Positions 1 through 7,914 of a stretch of DNA of 8,024 bases are shown one piece after another; position 1 is the stretch's first letter, and each line of letters begins with the position of its first letter. The notes beneath the pieces are model-generated. The model searched no databases. It was not told the origin of the DNA and saw only the letters and a program-made list of their open reading frames with translations. The translations under genes were made by a program, and so were the position numbers. The DNA comes from an uncultured Bacteroidota bacterium (GTDB lineage Bacteria > Bacteroidota > Bacteroidia > Flavobacteriales > Flavobacteriaceae), in assembly GCA_903837025.1 (NCBI GenBank), contig CAILTC010000548.1, forward strand, positions 1 to 8,024, written 5' to 3'.

Positions 1-2
1 CA

Positions 3-923
<921 letters not shown>

Positions 924-959
924 TTAAATAATTAAACAACAACGAATAAAAAATATAAA

Positions 960-1895
960 ATGAAAGTTACAATTGTAGGAGCAGGGAATGTGGGAGCATC
1001 TTGCGCAGATTCAATTTCTTATAGAGGAATTGCAAGTGAAGTAGTATTATTAGATATTAGAGAAGGTTTTGCCGAAGGTAAAGCAATGGATATTTCTCAA
1101 TGTGCTACTAATACAGGTTTTAATACCAAAGTATCAGGAGTTACAAATGATTATTCTAAAACAGCTAACAGTGATGTAGTTGTTATTACTTCAGGAATTC
1201 CTAGAAAACCAGGAATGACTCGTGAAGAATTAATCGGTATCAACGCAGGAATTGTAAAAACAGTTGCTGATAATGTTTTGACACATTCTCCTAATGCAAT
1301 TATTGTGGTAGTTTCAAACCCTATGGATACAATGACTTATTTGACATTGAAAGCTACAGGTTTACCAAAAAACAGAATTATCGGAATGGGTGGAGCTCTT
1401 GACAGTTCTCGTTTTAGATATTATTTGTCAAAAGCATTAGACAAACCATCCAATGATGTTTCTGCAATGGTTATTGGTGGTCACGGTGATACAACCATGA
1501 TTCCATTAACTAGATTAGCTTCTTATAATGGTATTCCAGTTTCTGAATTTTTATCAGAAGAAGAATTAGCTAAAGTTGCTGCCGATACTATGGTTGGTGG
1601 AGCTACTTTAACAGGTCTTTTAGGAACTTCAGCTTGGTATGCACCAGGAGCTTCAGTAGCTTATTTGGTTGATAGTATTTTGAATGACCAAAAGAAAATG
1701 ATTGCTTGTTCAGTAATGTTGGACGGTGAATATGGTCAAAGCGATATTTGTATCGGTGTTCCATGTATTATTGGTAAAAACGGAATCGAACAAATTCTTG
1801 ACATTAAATTAAGTGATGCTGAAAAAGCGGCTTTCGCCAAAAGTGCTGATGCAGTACGTAATATGAATGCTGACCTTAAATCGGTTTTGGCATAA
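960..1895 (+). CDS. mdh: Malate dehydrogenase, LDH-like (type 3), NAD-dependent
   Basis: This cytoplasmic TCA-cycle enzyme interconverts malate and oxaloacetate with NAD. The 311-residue length matches the LDH-like MDH family. The N-terminal Rossmann fold shows GAGNVG (residues 7-12), and D32 at the end of the second strand indicates preference for NAD over NADP. The substrate loop IPRKPGMTREE (80-90) supplies arginines R82 and R88; R82 in this loop is the feature that separates malate from lactate dehydrogenases. SNPMD (119-123), D148 and R151 in ALDSSRFR, and the catalytic H175 in GGHGDTT complete the active site. The ATG is the natural start because the Rossmann strand begins at residue 2. 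No Shine-Dalgarno is seen; the leader is A-rich, as is normal for Bacteroidetes. It lies 36 bp after gyrB with no terminator or recognisable promoter between them, so at least partial co-transcription is possible. A strong hairpin terminator follows. Confidence 0.95.
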   Translation: MKVTIVGAGNVGASCADSISYRGIASEVVLLDIREGFAEGKAMDISQCATNTGFNTKVSGVTNDYSKTANSDVVVITSGIPRKPGMTREELIGINAGIVKTVADNVLTHSPNAIIVVVSNPMDTMTYLTLKATGLPKNRIIGMGGALDSSRFRYYLSKALDKPSNDVSAMVIGGHGDTTMIPLTRLASYNGIPVSEFLSEEELAKVAADTMVGGATLTGLLGTSAWYAPGASVAYLVDSILNDQKKMIACSVMLDGEYGQSDICIGVPCIIGKNGIEQILDIKLSDAEKAAFAKSADAVRNMNADLKSVLA

Positions 1896-1916
1896 TAATT
1901 TAGGTATAAAAAAAAG

Positions 1917-1944
1917 AAGACTGCACTTTTGCAGTCTTTTTTTT
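1917..1944 (+). terminator. Rho-independent terminator of mdh
   Basis: A perfect 9-bp stem (AAGACTGCA / TGCAGTCTT) with a CTTT loop runs into a U tract of eight. It starts 22 nt after the mdh stop. Eight As lie just 5' of the stem, so the hairpin could also work in the opposite direction, although no minus-strand gene lies nearby to need it. Confidence 0.9.
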
Positions 1945-1964
1945 GATATTAATCAATAAATAAA

Positions 1965-1995
1965 TTGGTTAATCTTTTCGTTAATTATATATTTG
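1965..1995 (+). promoter_or_regulatory. Bacteroidetes-type sigma-A promoter for secDF
   Basis: TTG at 1965-1967 and TATATTTG at 1988-1995 are separated by 20 bp. TATATTTG is an exact match to the Bacteroidetes -7 consensus TAnnTTTG, and the spacing agrees with the usual -33/-7 arrangement in Flavobacterium and Bacteroides. It lies downstream of the mdh terminator and points to secDF. Transcription would begin around 2000-2004, giving a leader of about 115-120 nt. The match is seen directly; promoter activity is inferred. Confidence 0.7.
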
Positions 1996-2119
1996 CTCGG
2001 TTTAAAAAATAATGAACTAATTTTTAACACTTTATTCTTTGTAATAAAAGGCGTTAGAGCTTAATTTATAAGGGGGTAAACAAAAAATAAATACAATAAA
2101 TAATTAATTTTTAGTAATA
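1996..2119 (+). other. A/T-rich 5' leader of secDF, no recognised RNA motif
   Basis: This is the stretch between the predicted promoter and the secDF ATG. It is strongly A/T-rich except for GGCGTTAGAGC (from about 2050) and AAGGGGGTAAAC (around 2069-2080). I see no known riboswitch, no terminator hairpin and no convincing leader peptide; the only early ATG (2012) is followed after one codon by TAA. The AAGGGGG run is about 40 nt from the start codon, too far to act as a Shine-Dalgarno site. Confidence 0.35.
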
Positions 2120-5089
2120 ATGCAGAATAAAGGACTTATTAAATTTTTCGCAATTTTATTTGCAATGGTAAGTATTTACCAGCTTTCTTTCACTTTTGTT
2201 TCAAGTAAAATAAAAAGTGATGCAAAATCTTTTGCTAATGGAAATTCTGAAAAAGAAGTAAAATATTTAGATTCCATTGGAAAAGAAAAAGTGTTTAATC
2301 TTGGATTTACAAGCTTTACTTTCAATGAAGTAAAAGACAAACAAATCAACAAAGGTCTTGACTTAGAAGGTGGTATTAATGTAATACTACAAATCTCAGT
2401 TAGAGACGTTTTGAAAGGATTATCTAATAATTCGAAAAATCCTATTTTCAATAAGTCTTTGGCGGATGCCACTGCAAACCAAAAAGGAAATCAAACGTAT
2501 CTTAATGCTTTCTTCGAAGCTTTTGATGCCAATTCTAAAGGATCCGTAAAACTGGCTTCACCTGAAATTTTTGCAAATAGAACATTGCAAGGACAAGGCG
2601 GAATCGATTTTCAAATGACCGATGCACAAGCTCAAAAAGTAATCAAAAGAAAAGTTGATGAATCTGTAGAAAGTGCTTTTGGAGTACTAAGAAAACGTAT
2701 CGATAAATTTGGAGTTACACAACCGAACATTCAAAAATTAGGAGAGTCTGGAAGAATTCTTGTAGAACTTCCTGGTGCCAAAGATGTGGATAGAATCAAA
2801 AAATTATTGCAAAGTACTGCTCAATTAGAATTTTGGGAAACGTATAAAGCAGATGAAATTGGTACTTTCTTGATGGCTGCGAATGAGGCATTGAAAAAAA
2901 CTGAAATCAAAAAAACAGAAGTTAAAACAGTTGCCAAAGATACTTTGAGTGCTTTATTAACGGATAAAAAAGATTCAACAGCTACAAAATCAGGTAAAGG
3001 ACCAATCATCGATAAAATTATCGCTGGTGGTGGTGGACCGGTTTTAGGTCAATTTTCTCCAAAAGATACTGCTTTAATTGGTGGTTATTTAAGAAGAGCA
3101 GATATCAGAATTTTATTGGCACCAGAACAACACTATGCGAAATTTGTTTGGGGAAAACCAACAACTATAAAAGATGTAAAAGGAAAATCTGTTGATGTAG
3201 TAGAATTATATGCCTTAAAAGGAAATAGAGACAATGTTGCTTCAATGGGTGGTGGTGTAGTTACTGATGCGAAAGATTCATTCGATCAAATGGGAAAACC
3301 TGCGGTTACTATGCAAATGAACGGTCAAGGAGCTAAAGCTTGGGAAGAATTAACAGGTAAGGCTTATACTCAAAAAAGTAATATTGCAATTGTACTTGAT
3401 AATATTGTATATTCTGCTCCTGGTGTTTCTAGTGGTCCAATTTCTGGTGGTAGATCGGAAATTACGGGTTCTTTTGATATTTCTGAATCTAAAGATTTAG
3501 CTAACGTACTTAGAGCGGGTAAACTTCCTGCTGCTGCAGATATTATTCAATCAGAAATGGTTGGTCCTTCATTAGGTCAAGAAGCAATTGATAACGGAAC
3601 AACTTCTGCAATTGTAGGGTTGCTTTTGGTATCACTTTGGATGATGGTGTATTACGGAAAAGCGGGTTGGTATGCTAATGTAGCTTTGGCAGTCAACTTA
3701 TTATTCTTATTTGGAATTTTAGCAAGCTTAGGTGCTGTTCTTACTTTGCCTGGTATTGCTGGTATTGTTTTGACAATGGGTACTGCTGTAGATGCGAATA
3801 TCATTATTTACGAAAGAGCAAAAGAGGAATTACGTTCGGGTAAATCACTCGAAGAAGCTGTTAAAACGTCTTACGGATGGAAAGGGGCAATGCGTTCTAT
3901 TGTTGATGCGAATGTGACTCACATTTTAACAGGTGGTGTATTGTTTATCTTTGGTTCAGGACCAATTAAAGGTTTTGCTACTACATTATTAATTGGTATT
4001 ATAACCTCTTTATTTACTTCTATCTTTATCGCTAGAATATTTATTGATTGGAGTATTAGCAAAAACAATAACTTATCATTTATCACAGGTTTCTCTAAAA
4101 ACTTCTTTACTAATTTCCACTTTGATTTCTTGAAAATTAAAAAATGGACGTATGCATTTTCTGCAATTGTAACCATAGTTAGTATTGTTTCACTTTGTAC
4201 AAATGGTCTTGATCAAGGGGTAGATTTTGTTGGAGGAAGAACTTTCCAAATCCGTTTCGAGAAACCAGTTCAAGCCGAAGAAGTGAAACTAGAACTTGTA
4301 AAAGTTTTTGGAAGTGCTGAAGCAAAAGTATTCGGTAACGATAATCAATTGAAAATTACCACAAAATACAAAGTAAACGAACACGGAATAAAAGCAGATT
4401 TAGAAGTAAATAAATTATTGTTTGATAATTTAAAACAACACTATTCTGCCGGATTAACGTATGACAAATTTGTAAATGCTTACGAAGGTAAAAAATACGG
4501 TATTGTTCTAGCTTCAAAAGTGGGGCCAACAATTGCTGAAGATATTAAAACCAACGCTTACTGGGCTGTTATTGGTGCTATGCTTATCGTAGGCTTGTAT
4601 TTAGTAATCAGTTTTAGAAAATGGCAATACAGTTTAGGAGCGATTGCTGCTGTTGTACATGATGTTATTTTTGTATTAGGAATTTATTCTTTACTTTATA
4701 AATACATGCCTTTTGGTATGGAAATCGATCAACACTTTATCGCTGCGATTCTAACAGTAATTGGTTACTCCATGAATGATACTGTTATTGTATTTGATAG
4801 AGTTCGTGAATTTTTAGATGGTAAAAAAGCAAAAGGTAACTTTAATAGTATTGTAAACCAATCTATTAATAGTACAATGTCTAGAACGATCAATACGTCA
4901 TTAACAATGATTATGGTATTATTAATCATGTTCATTTTTGGTGGTGAGTCTATTAGAGGATTTATCTTTGCTATGCTTATTGGTATTATAGTAGGAACGT
5001 ACTCTTCATTGTTTATCGCTACACCAGTTTTATGTGATACAATGTCAGAAGAAGAACATAGAAAAATTGAAGAATCTCACAATTCATAA
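2120..5089 (+). CDS. secDF: Fused protein translocase subunit SecDF
   Basis: SecDF is an inner-membrane RND-type motor that uses the proton gradient to pull proteins from the SecYEG channel on the periplasmic side. Here SecD and SecF are one 989-residue chain, a fusion common in Bacteroidetes. The SecD half has TM1 near residues 6-27, the signature GLDLEGG at 79-85, the P1 periplasmic domain, LDNIVYSAP and LPAAADIIQ before TM2 (about 494), and the TM4 motif VDANIIIYERA with D558. The SecF half begins near residue 674 with a membrane segment, followed by GLDQGVDFVGG (696-706), a periplasmic domain, a membrane segment near 812-832, and NDTVIVFDRVREF with D887, then R922 in SRTINTS. By family comparison D558, D887 and R922 match the proton-pathway residues of Thermus SecDF. 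Residues about 254-302 of the SecD periplasmic part form a Lys/Thr/Asp-rich, low-complexity insert ending in a Gly run. It is flanked by its own promoter and terminator, so it is probably monocistronic. Confidence 0.96.
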   Translation: MQNKGLIKFFAILFAMVSIYQLSFTFVSSKIKSDAKSFANGNSEKEVKYLDSIGKEKVFNLGFTSFTFNEVKDKQINKGLDLEGGINVILQISVRDVLKGLSNNSKNPIFNKSLADATANQKGNQTYLNAFFEAFDANSKGSVKLASPEIFANRTLQGQGGIDFQMTDAQAQKVIKRKVDESVESAFGVLRKRIDKFGVTQPNIQKLGESGRILVELPGAKDVDRIKKLLQSTAQLEFWETYKADEIGTFLMAANEALKKTEIKKTEVKTVAKDTLSALLTDKKDSTATKSGKGPIIDKIIAGGGGPVLGQFSPKDTALIGGYLRRADIRILLAPEQHYAKFVWGKPTTIKDVKGKSVDVVELYALKGNRDNVASMGGGVVTDAKDSFDQMGKPAVTMQMNGQGAKAWEELTGKAYTQKSNIAIVLDNIVYSAPGVSSGPISGGRSEITGSFDISESKDLANVLRAGKLPAAADIIQSEMVGPSLGQEAIDNGTTSAIVGLLLVSLWMMVYYGKAGWYANVALAVNLLFLFGILASLGAVLTLPGIAGIVLTMGTAVDANIIIYERAKEELRSGKSLEEAVKTSYGWKGAMRSIVDANVTHILTGGVLFIFGSGPIKGFATTLLIGIITSLFTSIFIARIFIDWSISKNNNLSFITGFSKNFFTNFHFDFLKIKKWTYAFSAIVTIVSIVSLCTNGLDQGVDFVGGRTFQIRFEKPVQAEEVKLELVKVFGSAEAKVFGNDNQLKITTKYKVNEHGIKADLEVNKLLFDNLKQHYSAGLTYDKFVNAYEGKKYGIVLASKVGPTIAEDIKTNAYWAVIGAMLIVGLYLVISFRKWQYSLGAIAAVVHDVIFVLGIYSLLYKYMPFGMEIDQHFIAAILTVIGYSMNDTVIVFDRVREFLDGKKAKGNFNSIVNQSINSTMSRTINTSLTMIMVLLIMFIFGGESIRGFIFAMLIGIIVGTYSSLFIATPVLCDTMSEEEHRKIEESHNS

Positions 5090-5114
5090 AACTATTCAAT
5101 TTTGCATAATAGGA

Positions 5115-5146
5115 AAGACTCGAATTTTATTCGGGTCTTTTTTTTT
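5115..5146 (+). terminator. Rho-independent terminator of secDF
   Basis: An 11-bp stem pairs AAGACTCGAAT with ATTCGGGTCTT (one T-G wobble) across a TTT loop and runs into nine consecutive Ts. It begins 26 nt after the secDF stop. The outer AAGACT arm is the same as in the mdh terminator. Confidence 0.9.
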
Positions 5147-5277
5147 GTTTAATAGTCAAGCTAAATTGCAATTGGCTTTTCTTTTGTTGGACGTTAATCA
5201 AATAAATTAAATTTTATATATTTACTTTCTATTGCTATAACCCCCCAAATTTTATAGTAACCCCAATACTTAGAACA
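5147..5277 (+). promoter_or_regulatory. Upstream region of surface-protein gene with TAACCCC direct repeats
   Basis: This A/T-rich gap holds a TAACCCC direct repeat, at 5238-5244 and 5258-5264, a period of 20 bp or about two helical turns. The first copy extends to six Cs. These are the only C-rich tracts in the gap and sit 14-40 nt before the ATG. A partial -7 box TATATTTA (5217-5224, 7 of 8 positions of TAnnTTTG) lies just upstream, but a good TTG at proper spacing is missing; the nearest (5187-5189) is 27 bp away. If that box is used, the repeats would fall in the transcribed leader, acting as RNA or as a downstream operator. Whether they bind a regulator is inference. Confidence 0.4.
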
Positions 5278-6861
5278 ATGGAAAAATATATGAAAGCATT
5301 TGTGTTTTTGTTTTTGATTTCAACTTTTTCGAAAGCAAGCGTTTTACCTGCAAATAATTTTAGTAACGATAGAATTTCGATTCTTGCTACAGCTCCACCA
5401 ACAGTAACTACGCCAATTTATTTATGTCAAAATAGTGTTGCCATTCCTTTGACAGCAACATTTTTAGCTGGTGCAACTCATAATTGGTACGGAACAAATG
5501 TAGTTGGAGGCGCTGCAACTACTACGGCACCTACACCAAATACAAGTAATGTGGGAACAACAACTTATTATGTTAGTCAAACTATTGGAGGTGTCGAAAG
5601 TACTCGTGTTTCGATTGTTGTAAATATAGTTGCTGATAACGGCGCAACAATTCTAACTTTTTGATGCGATGCTTCCCAAATTTTGGCTGCTGACAAAAAT
5701 AGTTCTGTATTTTTTGATTGGGCTAATAACCCTTTAATTCCTGATAATTGGTATAATTATTCTTATTCTATTGATGGTGGTGTGGCTGTTACAGGTACTA
5801 CTGGATTTTCGCATTATCAGGTGTTTGGTATGTTACCAGGGCAATCTGCTACTTTAATTTTATCGGCAGTAACTCATCCTTGTGCTACGCAAACATTGAC
5901 TTGTAGTGTTCCTTGCGGTGCTTCTGCTGTAACGCCTACTTTTGTACCAATACCTACAGTTTATTGTGTTAATGATGTCGCACCCTCTTTGCCAAACCCA
6001 ACAAATATTCCTGCTTTAGCTGGTACTTGGAGCCCTTCAACGATTAGTACTTCAGTTGCAGGAACAACAAACTATATTTTTACACCAGATTCTAAATTAT
6101 TTCCCTGTGCCTTGTCGAAAGCAGTAACAATAACAGTAAAACCATTGGTTATTCCGGTTTTTACAGGAATCCCAGCAACGGTATGTCAAAATTCGACAGC
6201 TCCAAATTTACCTCCAAATTCGTCAAACACTCCTTCTATTGTTGGAGTTTGGAATCCTGTATTTGTGGATACTTCTATTTTGGGAGCTACAACATATACT
6301 TTTACACCAAACTCAGGACAATGCGACTCTACAACTCCAATAACGGTTGATATCACTGTGGTGCATCCTGCTAATTCTTTGGTAAAAGTAGATTGGACAG
6401 TTACTAATGCTTTCGCTGATAATCAAATTATTACTGTTACTGCAACAGCTCCCGGAAATTATCTCTATCAATTAGATAATGGCCCTTTTCAAGACAGTCC
6501 AATTTTTGAATATGTAGCATCTGGAACGCATTCGATAACTGTTAAAGATTTCTATGGTTGTAATACTCCAATGACGGTAAATGATATTTTGGTTATTAAT
6601 TATCCAAAATTTTTCACTCCAAACGCTGATGGATTTAACGATACATGGAATATTTTTGATTTAAAAAATCAATTGGATTCAAGGATATTTATATTTGACC
6701 GCTACGGAAAATTATTAAAAGAAATTAGTCCGAGCGGAACAGCTTGGGACGGAAATTATATTGGAAATCCAATGCCTTCTGCTGATTATTGGTTTACTGT
6801 AGAATACACGGAAAATAATAGTGTCAAAAAATTTAAGTCTCATTTTTCGTTGAAACGATAA
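5278..6861 (+). pseudogene. Secreted Ig-like-repeat protein with T9SS type-B sorting domain, interrupted by in-frame TGA
   Basis: The intact product would be a 527-residue exported, probably cell-surface protein; its specific function is not recognisable. Codon 129 (5662-5664) is TGA, and the same frame then continues without another stop to TAA at 6859-6861, with domain-like sequence on both sides. Residues 1-20 are a signal peptide (MEKYMKAFVFLFLISTFSKA; M5 at 5290 is an alternative start that keeps it). Residues about 39-121 resemble the Ig-like repeats of flavobacterial adhesins, with LCQNS, HNWYGT and VGTTTYYVSQ. A second domain spans about 130-217 (SVFFDW, LPGQSATLILSAV, paired cysteines). 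Two tandem repeats of 71-73 residues follow. Residues 442-527 match the gliding-motility-associated, T9SS type-B C-terminal domain (CHU_C / TIGR04131), with FFTPNADGFNDTWNI, IFDRYGKLL and WDGNYIGNPMPSADYWF. The 5' fragment has the signal peptide but no sorting domain, and the 3' fragment has the reverse, so neither should reach the surface. Readthrough or a sequencing error remain possible. Confidence 0.8.
5932..6363 (+). repeat. Two tandem extracellular domain repeats (73 and 71 codons)
   Basis: The broken surface-protein gene encodes two adjacent copies of one module, 5932-6150 and 6151-6363. Both follow the pattern PxFxxIPxxxCxNxxAPxLP, then GxWxP, then TSxxGxTxYxFTP and a later Cys before a TxxVTxxITV-like strand. 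Copy 1 has YCVNDVAPSLP, GTWSPSTISTS and YIFTPDS; copy 2 has VCQNSTAPNLP, GVWNPVFVDTS and YTFTPNS. The copies are diverged in sequence, so this is an old domain duplication and not a recent DNA repeat. Two cysteines per copy could form a disulfide after export. Confidence 0.75.
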
Positions 6862-6865
6862 ATGC

Positions 6866-6895
6866 AAAAAGCTTCCGAAATTTGGAAGCTTTTTT
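6866..6895. terminator. Bidirectional terminator between convergent surface-protein gene and lgt
   Basis: A perfect 11-bp stem (AAAAAGCTTCC / GGAAGCTTTTT) with a 7-nt loop has an A run on its left and a T run on its right. Read on either strand it gives a hairpin followed by a U tract. It lies 4 nt after the plus-strand stop and 23 nt beyond the lgt stop, so it can end transcription from both sides. Confidence 0.88.
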
Positions 6896-6918
6896 GAATA
6901 TAAATGGAACTTAATGGA

Positions 6919-7845
6919 TTAGATTTTAACTGGTTTCTCAGCAGTAAATACAAAATACAATCCAACCAAAACGCAAGGAATACTAAGCCATTGGCCGGTC
7001 GAAAGCAATCCTAATGATTTTTCGAAACCACCTTGACTTTCTTTCAAAAATTCAACAAAGAAACGTACTGTGAATAAAAGCACAAGAAATAATCCAAATA
7101 AGAACCCTGATTTTTGTCTTGCATCTGTTTTCCAATACATGAAAAATAAGATAGCAAATACAAAAATATAAAAGAAGGCTTCATATAGTTGTGTTGGATG
7201 TTTTGCTGGAACTTGTTGAAGTAAATTTGCGAATTTTGGATCTGTTGCTATGGCGTGATACGCTTCTTTAGGTGTTGCTAATTGAGTTTCATTTACATCA
7301 TCTCTATGTGAGAAATGATCTCTTAAGAATCGAATTCCAAGAGGAGAACCGGTTTCTTTTCCAACAATTTCAGAATTGAAAAAATTTCCAAAACGAACAA
7401 AAATAGCGCCACTGGATACCGGAATTACAATTCTATCTAAGATCCATAGCATTGGTTTTTTCATTATTTCTTTACTGAAAAAATACATGGCTACTACTAT
7501 TGCAATTGCAGCTCCATGGCTTGCAAGACCTTGGTACCCGGTAAATTCAAATTTTGGGTCAAATCGAAATGGTAAAAATATTTCTAATAAATGATTACGG
7601 AAATATTCCCAATCATAAAATAAAACATGACCCAATCGGGCTCCTATAAGCGTAGACAAAACAATCCAAATAAATAAGGAATCTAATTTTTCTATAGATT
7701 CATTTTCTCTTTCGAAAATATTTTTCATAATATACCATCCTAAACCAAATGCGATTACAAACATTAGGCTGTAAAAACGAATTACAAAAAAGCCTAAATC
7801 AATTCCTTCCGAAGGATTCCAAACTATGTTTAAAGCGTGTGTCAT
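6919..7845 (-). CDS. lgt: Phosphatidylglycerol--prolipoprotein diacylglyceryl transferase
   Basis: Lgt is the inner-membrane enzyme that moves a diacylglyceryl group from phosphatidylglycerol to the lipobox cysteine of prolipoproteins, the first step of lipoprotein maturation. The product has 308 residues (E. coli Lgt has 291) and several hydrophobic helices. Conserved features are R23 and Y25 in RFYSLMF, GARLGHVLFYDW (68-79), the essential histidine H110 in SHGA, the Lgt signature RFGNFFNSEIVG (151-162) with R151, N154, N157 and E159, HPTQLYEA (216-223), and R261/E265 in RFFVEFLKE near the C-terminus. Residues about 173-212, between the signature and HPTQLYE, form a hydrophilic loop that probably accounts for the extra length. 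The ATG follows a run of ten As, with no Shine-Dalgarno site. It lies 69 bp downstream of yidD on the same strand with no terminator seen between them, so co-transcription is likely. Its 3' end converges on the broken surface-protein gene. Confidence 0.96.
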   Translation of the reverse strand: MTHALNIVWNPSEGIDLGFFVIRFYSLMFVIAFGLGWYIMKNIFERENESIEKLDSLFIWIVLSTLIGARLGHVLFYDWEYFRNHLLEIFLPFRFDPKFEFTGYQGLASHGAAIAIVVAMYFFSKEIMKKPMLWILDRIVIPVSSGAIFVRFGNFFNSEIVGKETGSPLGIRFLRDHFSHRDDVNETQLATPKEAYHAIATDPKFANLLQQVPAKHPTQLYEAFFYIFVFAILFFMYWKTDARQKSGFLFGLFLVLLFTVRFFVEFLKESQGGFEKSLGLLSTGQWLSIPCVLVGLYFVFTAEKPVKI

Positions 7846-7914
7846 TTTTTTTTTTATTTACTGTAAAAATACATTTTTTGTTTTGAGTAGGATGTTTTAT
7901 CAATCCTAGTTGTA
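7846..7914 (-). other. yidD-lgt intergenic spacer
   Basis: This 69-bp A/T-rich spacer shows no hairpin terminator. Read on the minus strand it ends in a homopolymer of ten As directly before the lgt ATG. A TATTTTTA sequence on that strand resembles the -7 consensus TAnnTTTG at 7 of 8 positions, but the nearest TTG is about 29 bp further upstream, too far for a standard -33 box. Independent initiation of lgt is therefore only weakly supported. Confidence 0.4.

Noticed and set aside
2012..2020. Minimal ORF (ATG AAC TAA) at the start of the secDF leader
   Set aside because: A two-codon frame in A/T-rich DNA is expected by chance and sits about 100 nt from the secDF start.
2034..2041. ATTCTTTG as a second promoter -7 box for secDF
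   Set aside because: It lacks the TA of TAnnTTTG and has no TTG at 19-21 bp upstream; the exact match at 1988-1995 is better.
2176..4176. Antisense open frames inside secDF (2176-2472, 2821-3009, 3919-4176)
   Set aside because: They lie opposite conserved SecDF sequence, have compositions expected from the complement of membrane-protein codons, and lack motifs or leaders.
5164..5173. Palindrome AATTGCAATT as an operator
   Set aside because: It is a short A/T-rich palindrome close to the secDF terminator, likely by chance, and has no second copy in the window.
5662..5700. TGA as selenocysteine or as a reassigned sense codon
   Set aside because: yidD ends in TGA exactly where the family ends, so TGA is a stop here. 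The bases after 5664 form only a weak 4-bp hairpin (CCAA/TTGG) with no convincing bacterial SECIS element, and a beta-sandwich adhesin gives no reason to expect selenocysteine.
5683..6861. A separate gene starting with TTG at 5683
   Set aside because: It lies in the same frame as the upstream piece, lacks a signal peptide although it ends in a T9SS sorting domain, and begins within the homologous domain region. A broken single gene explains it better.
7376..7594. Plus-strand open frame of 72 codons inside lgt
   Set aside because: It is opposite the conserved Lgt signature region and encodes no recognisable domain.
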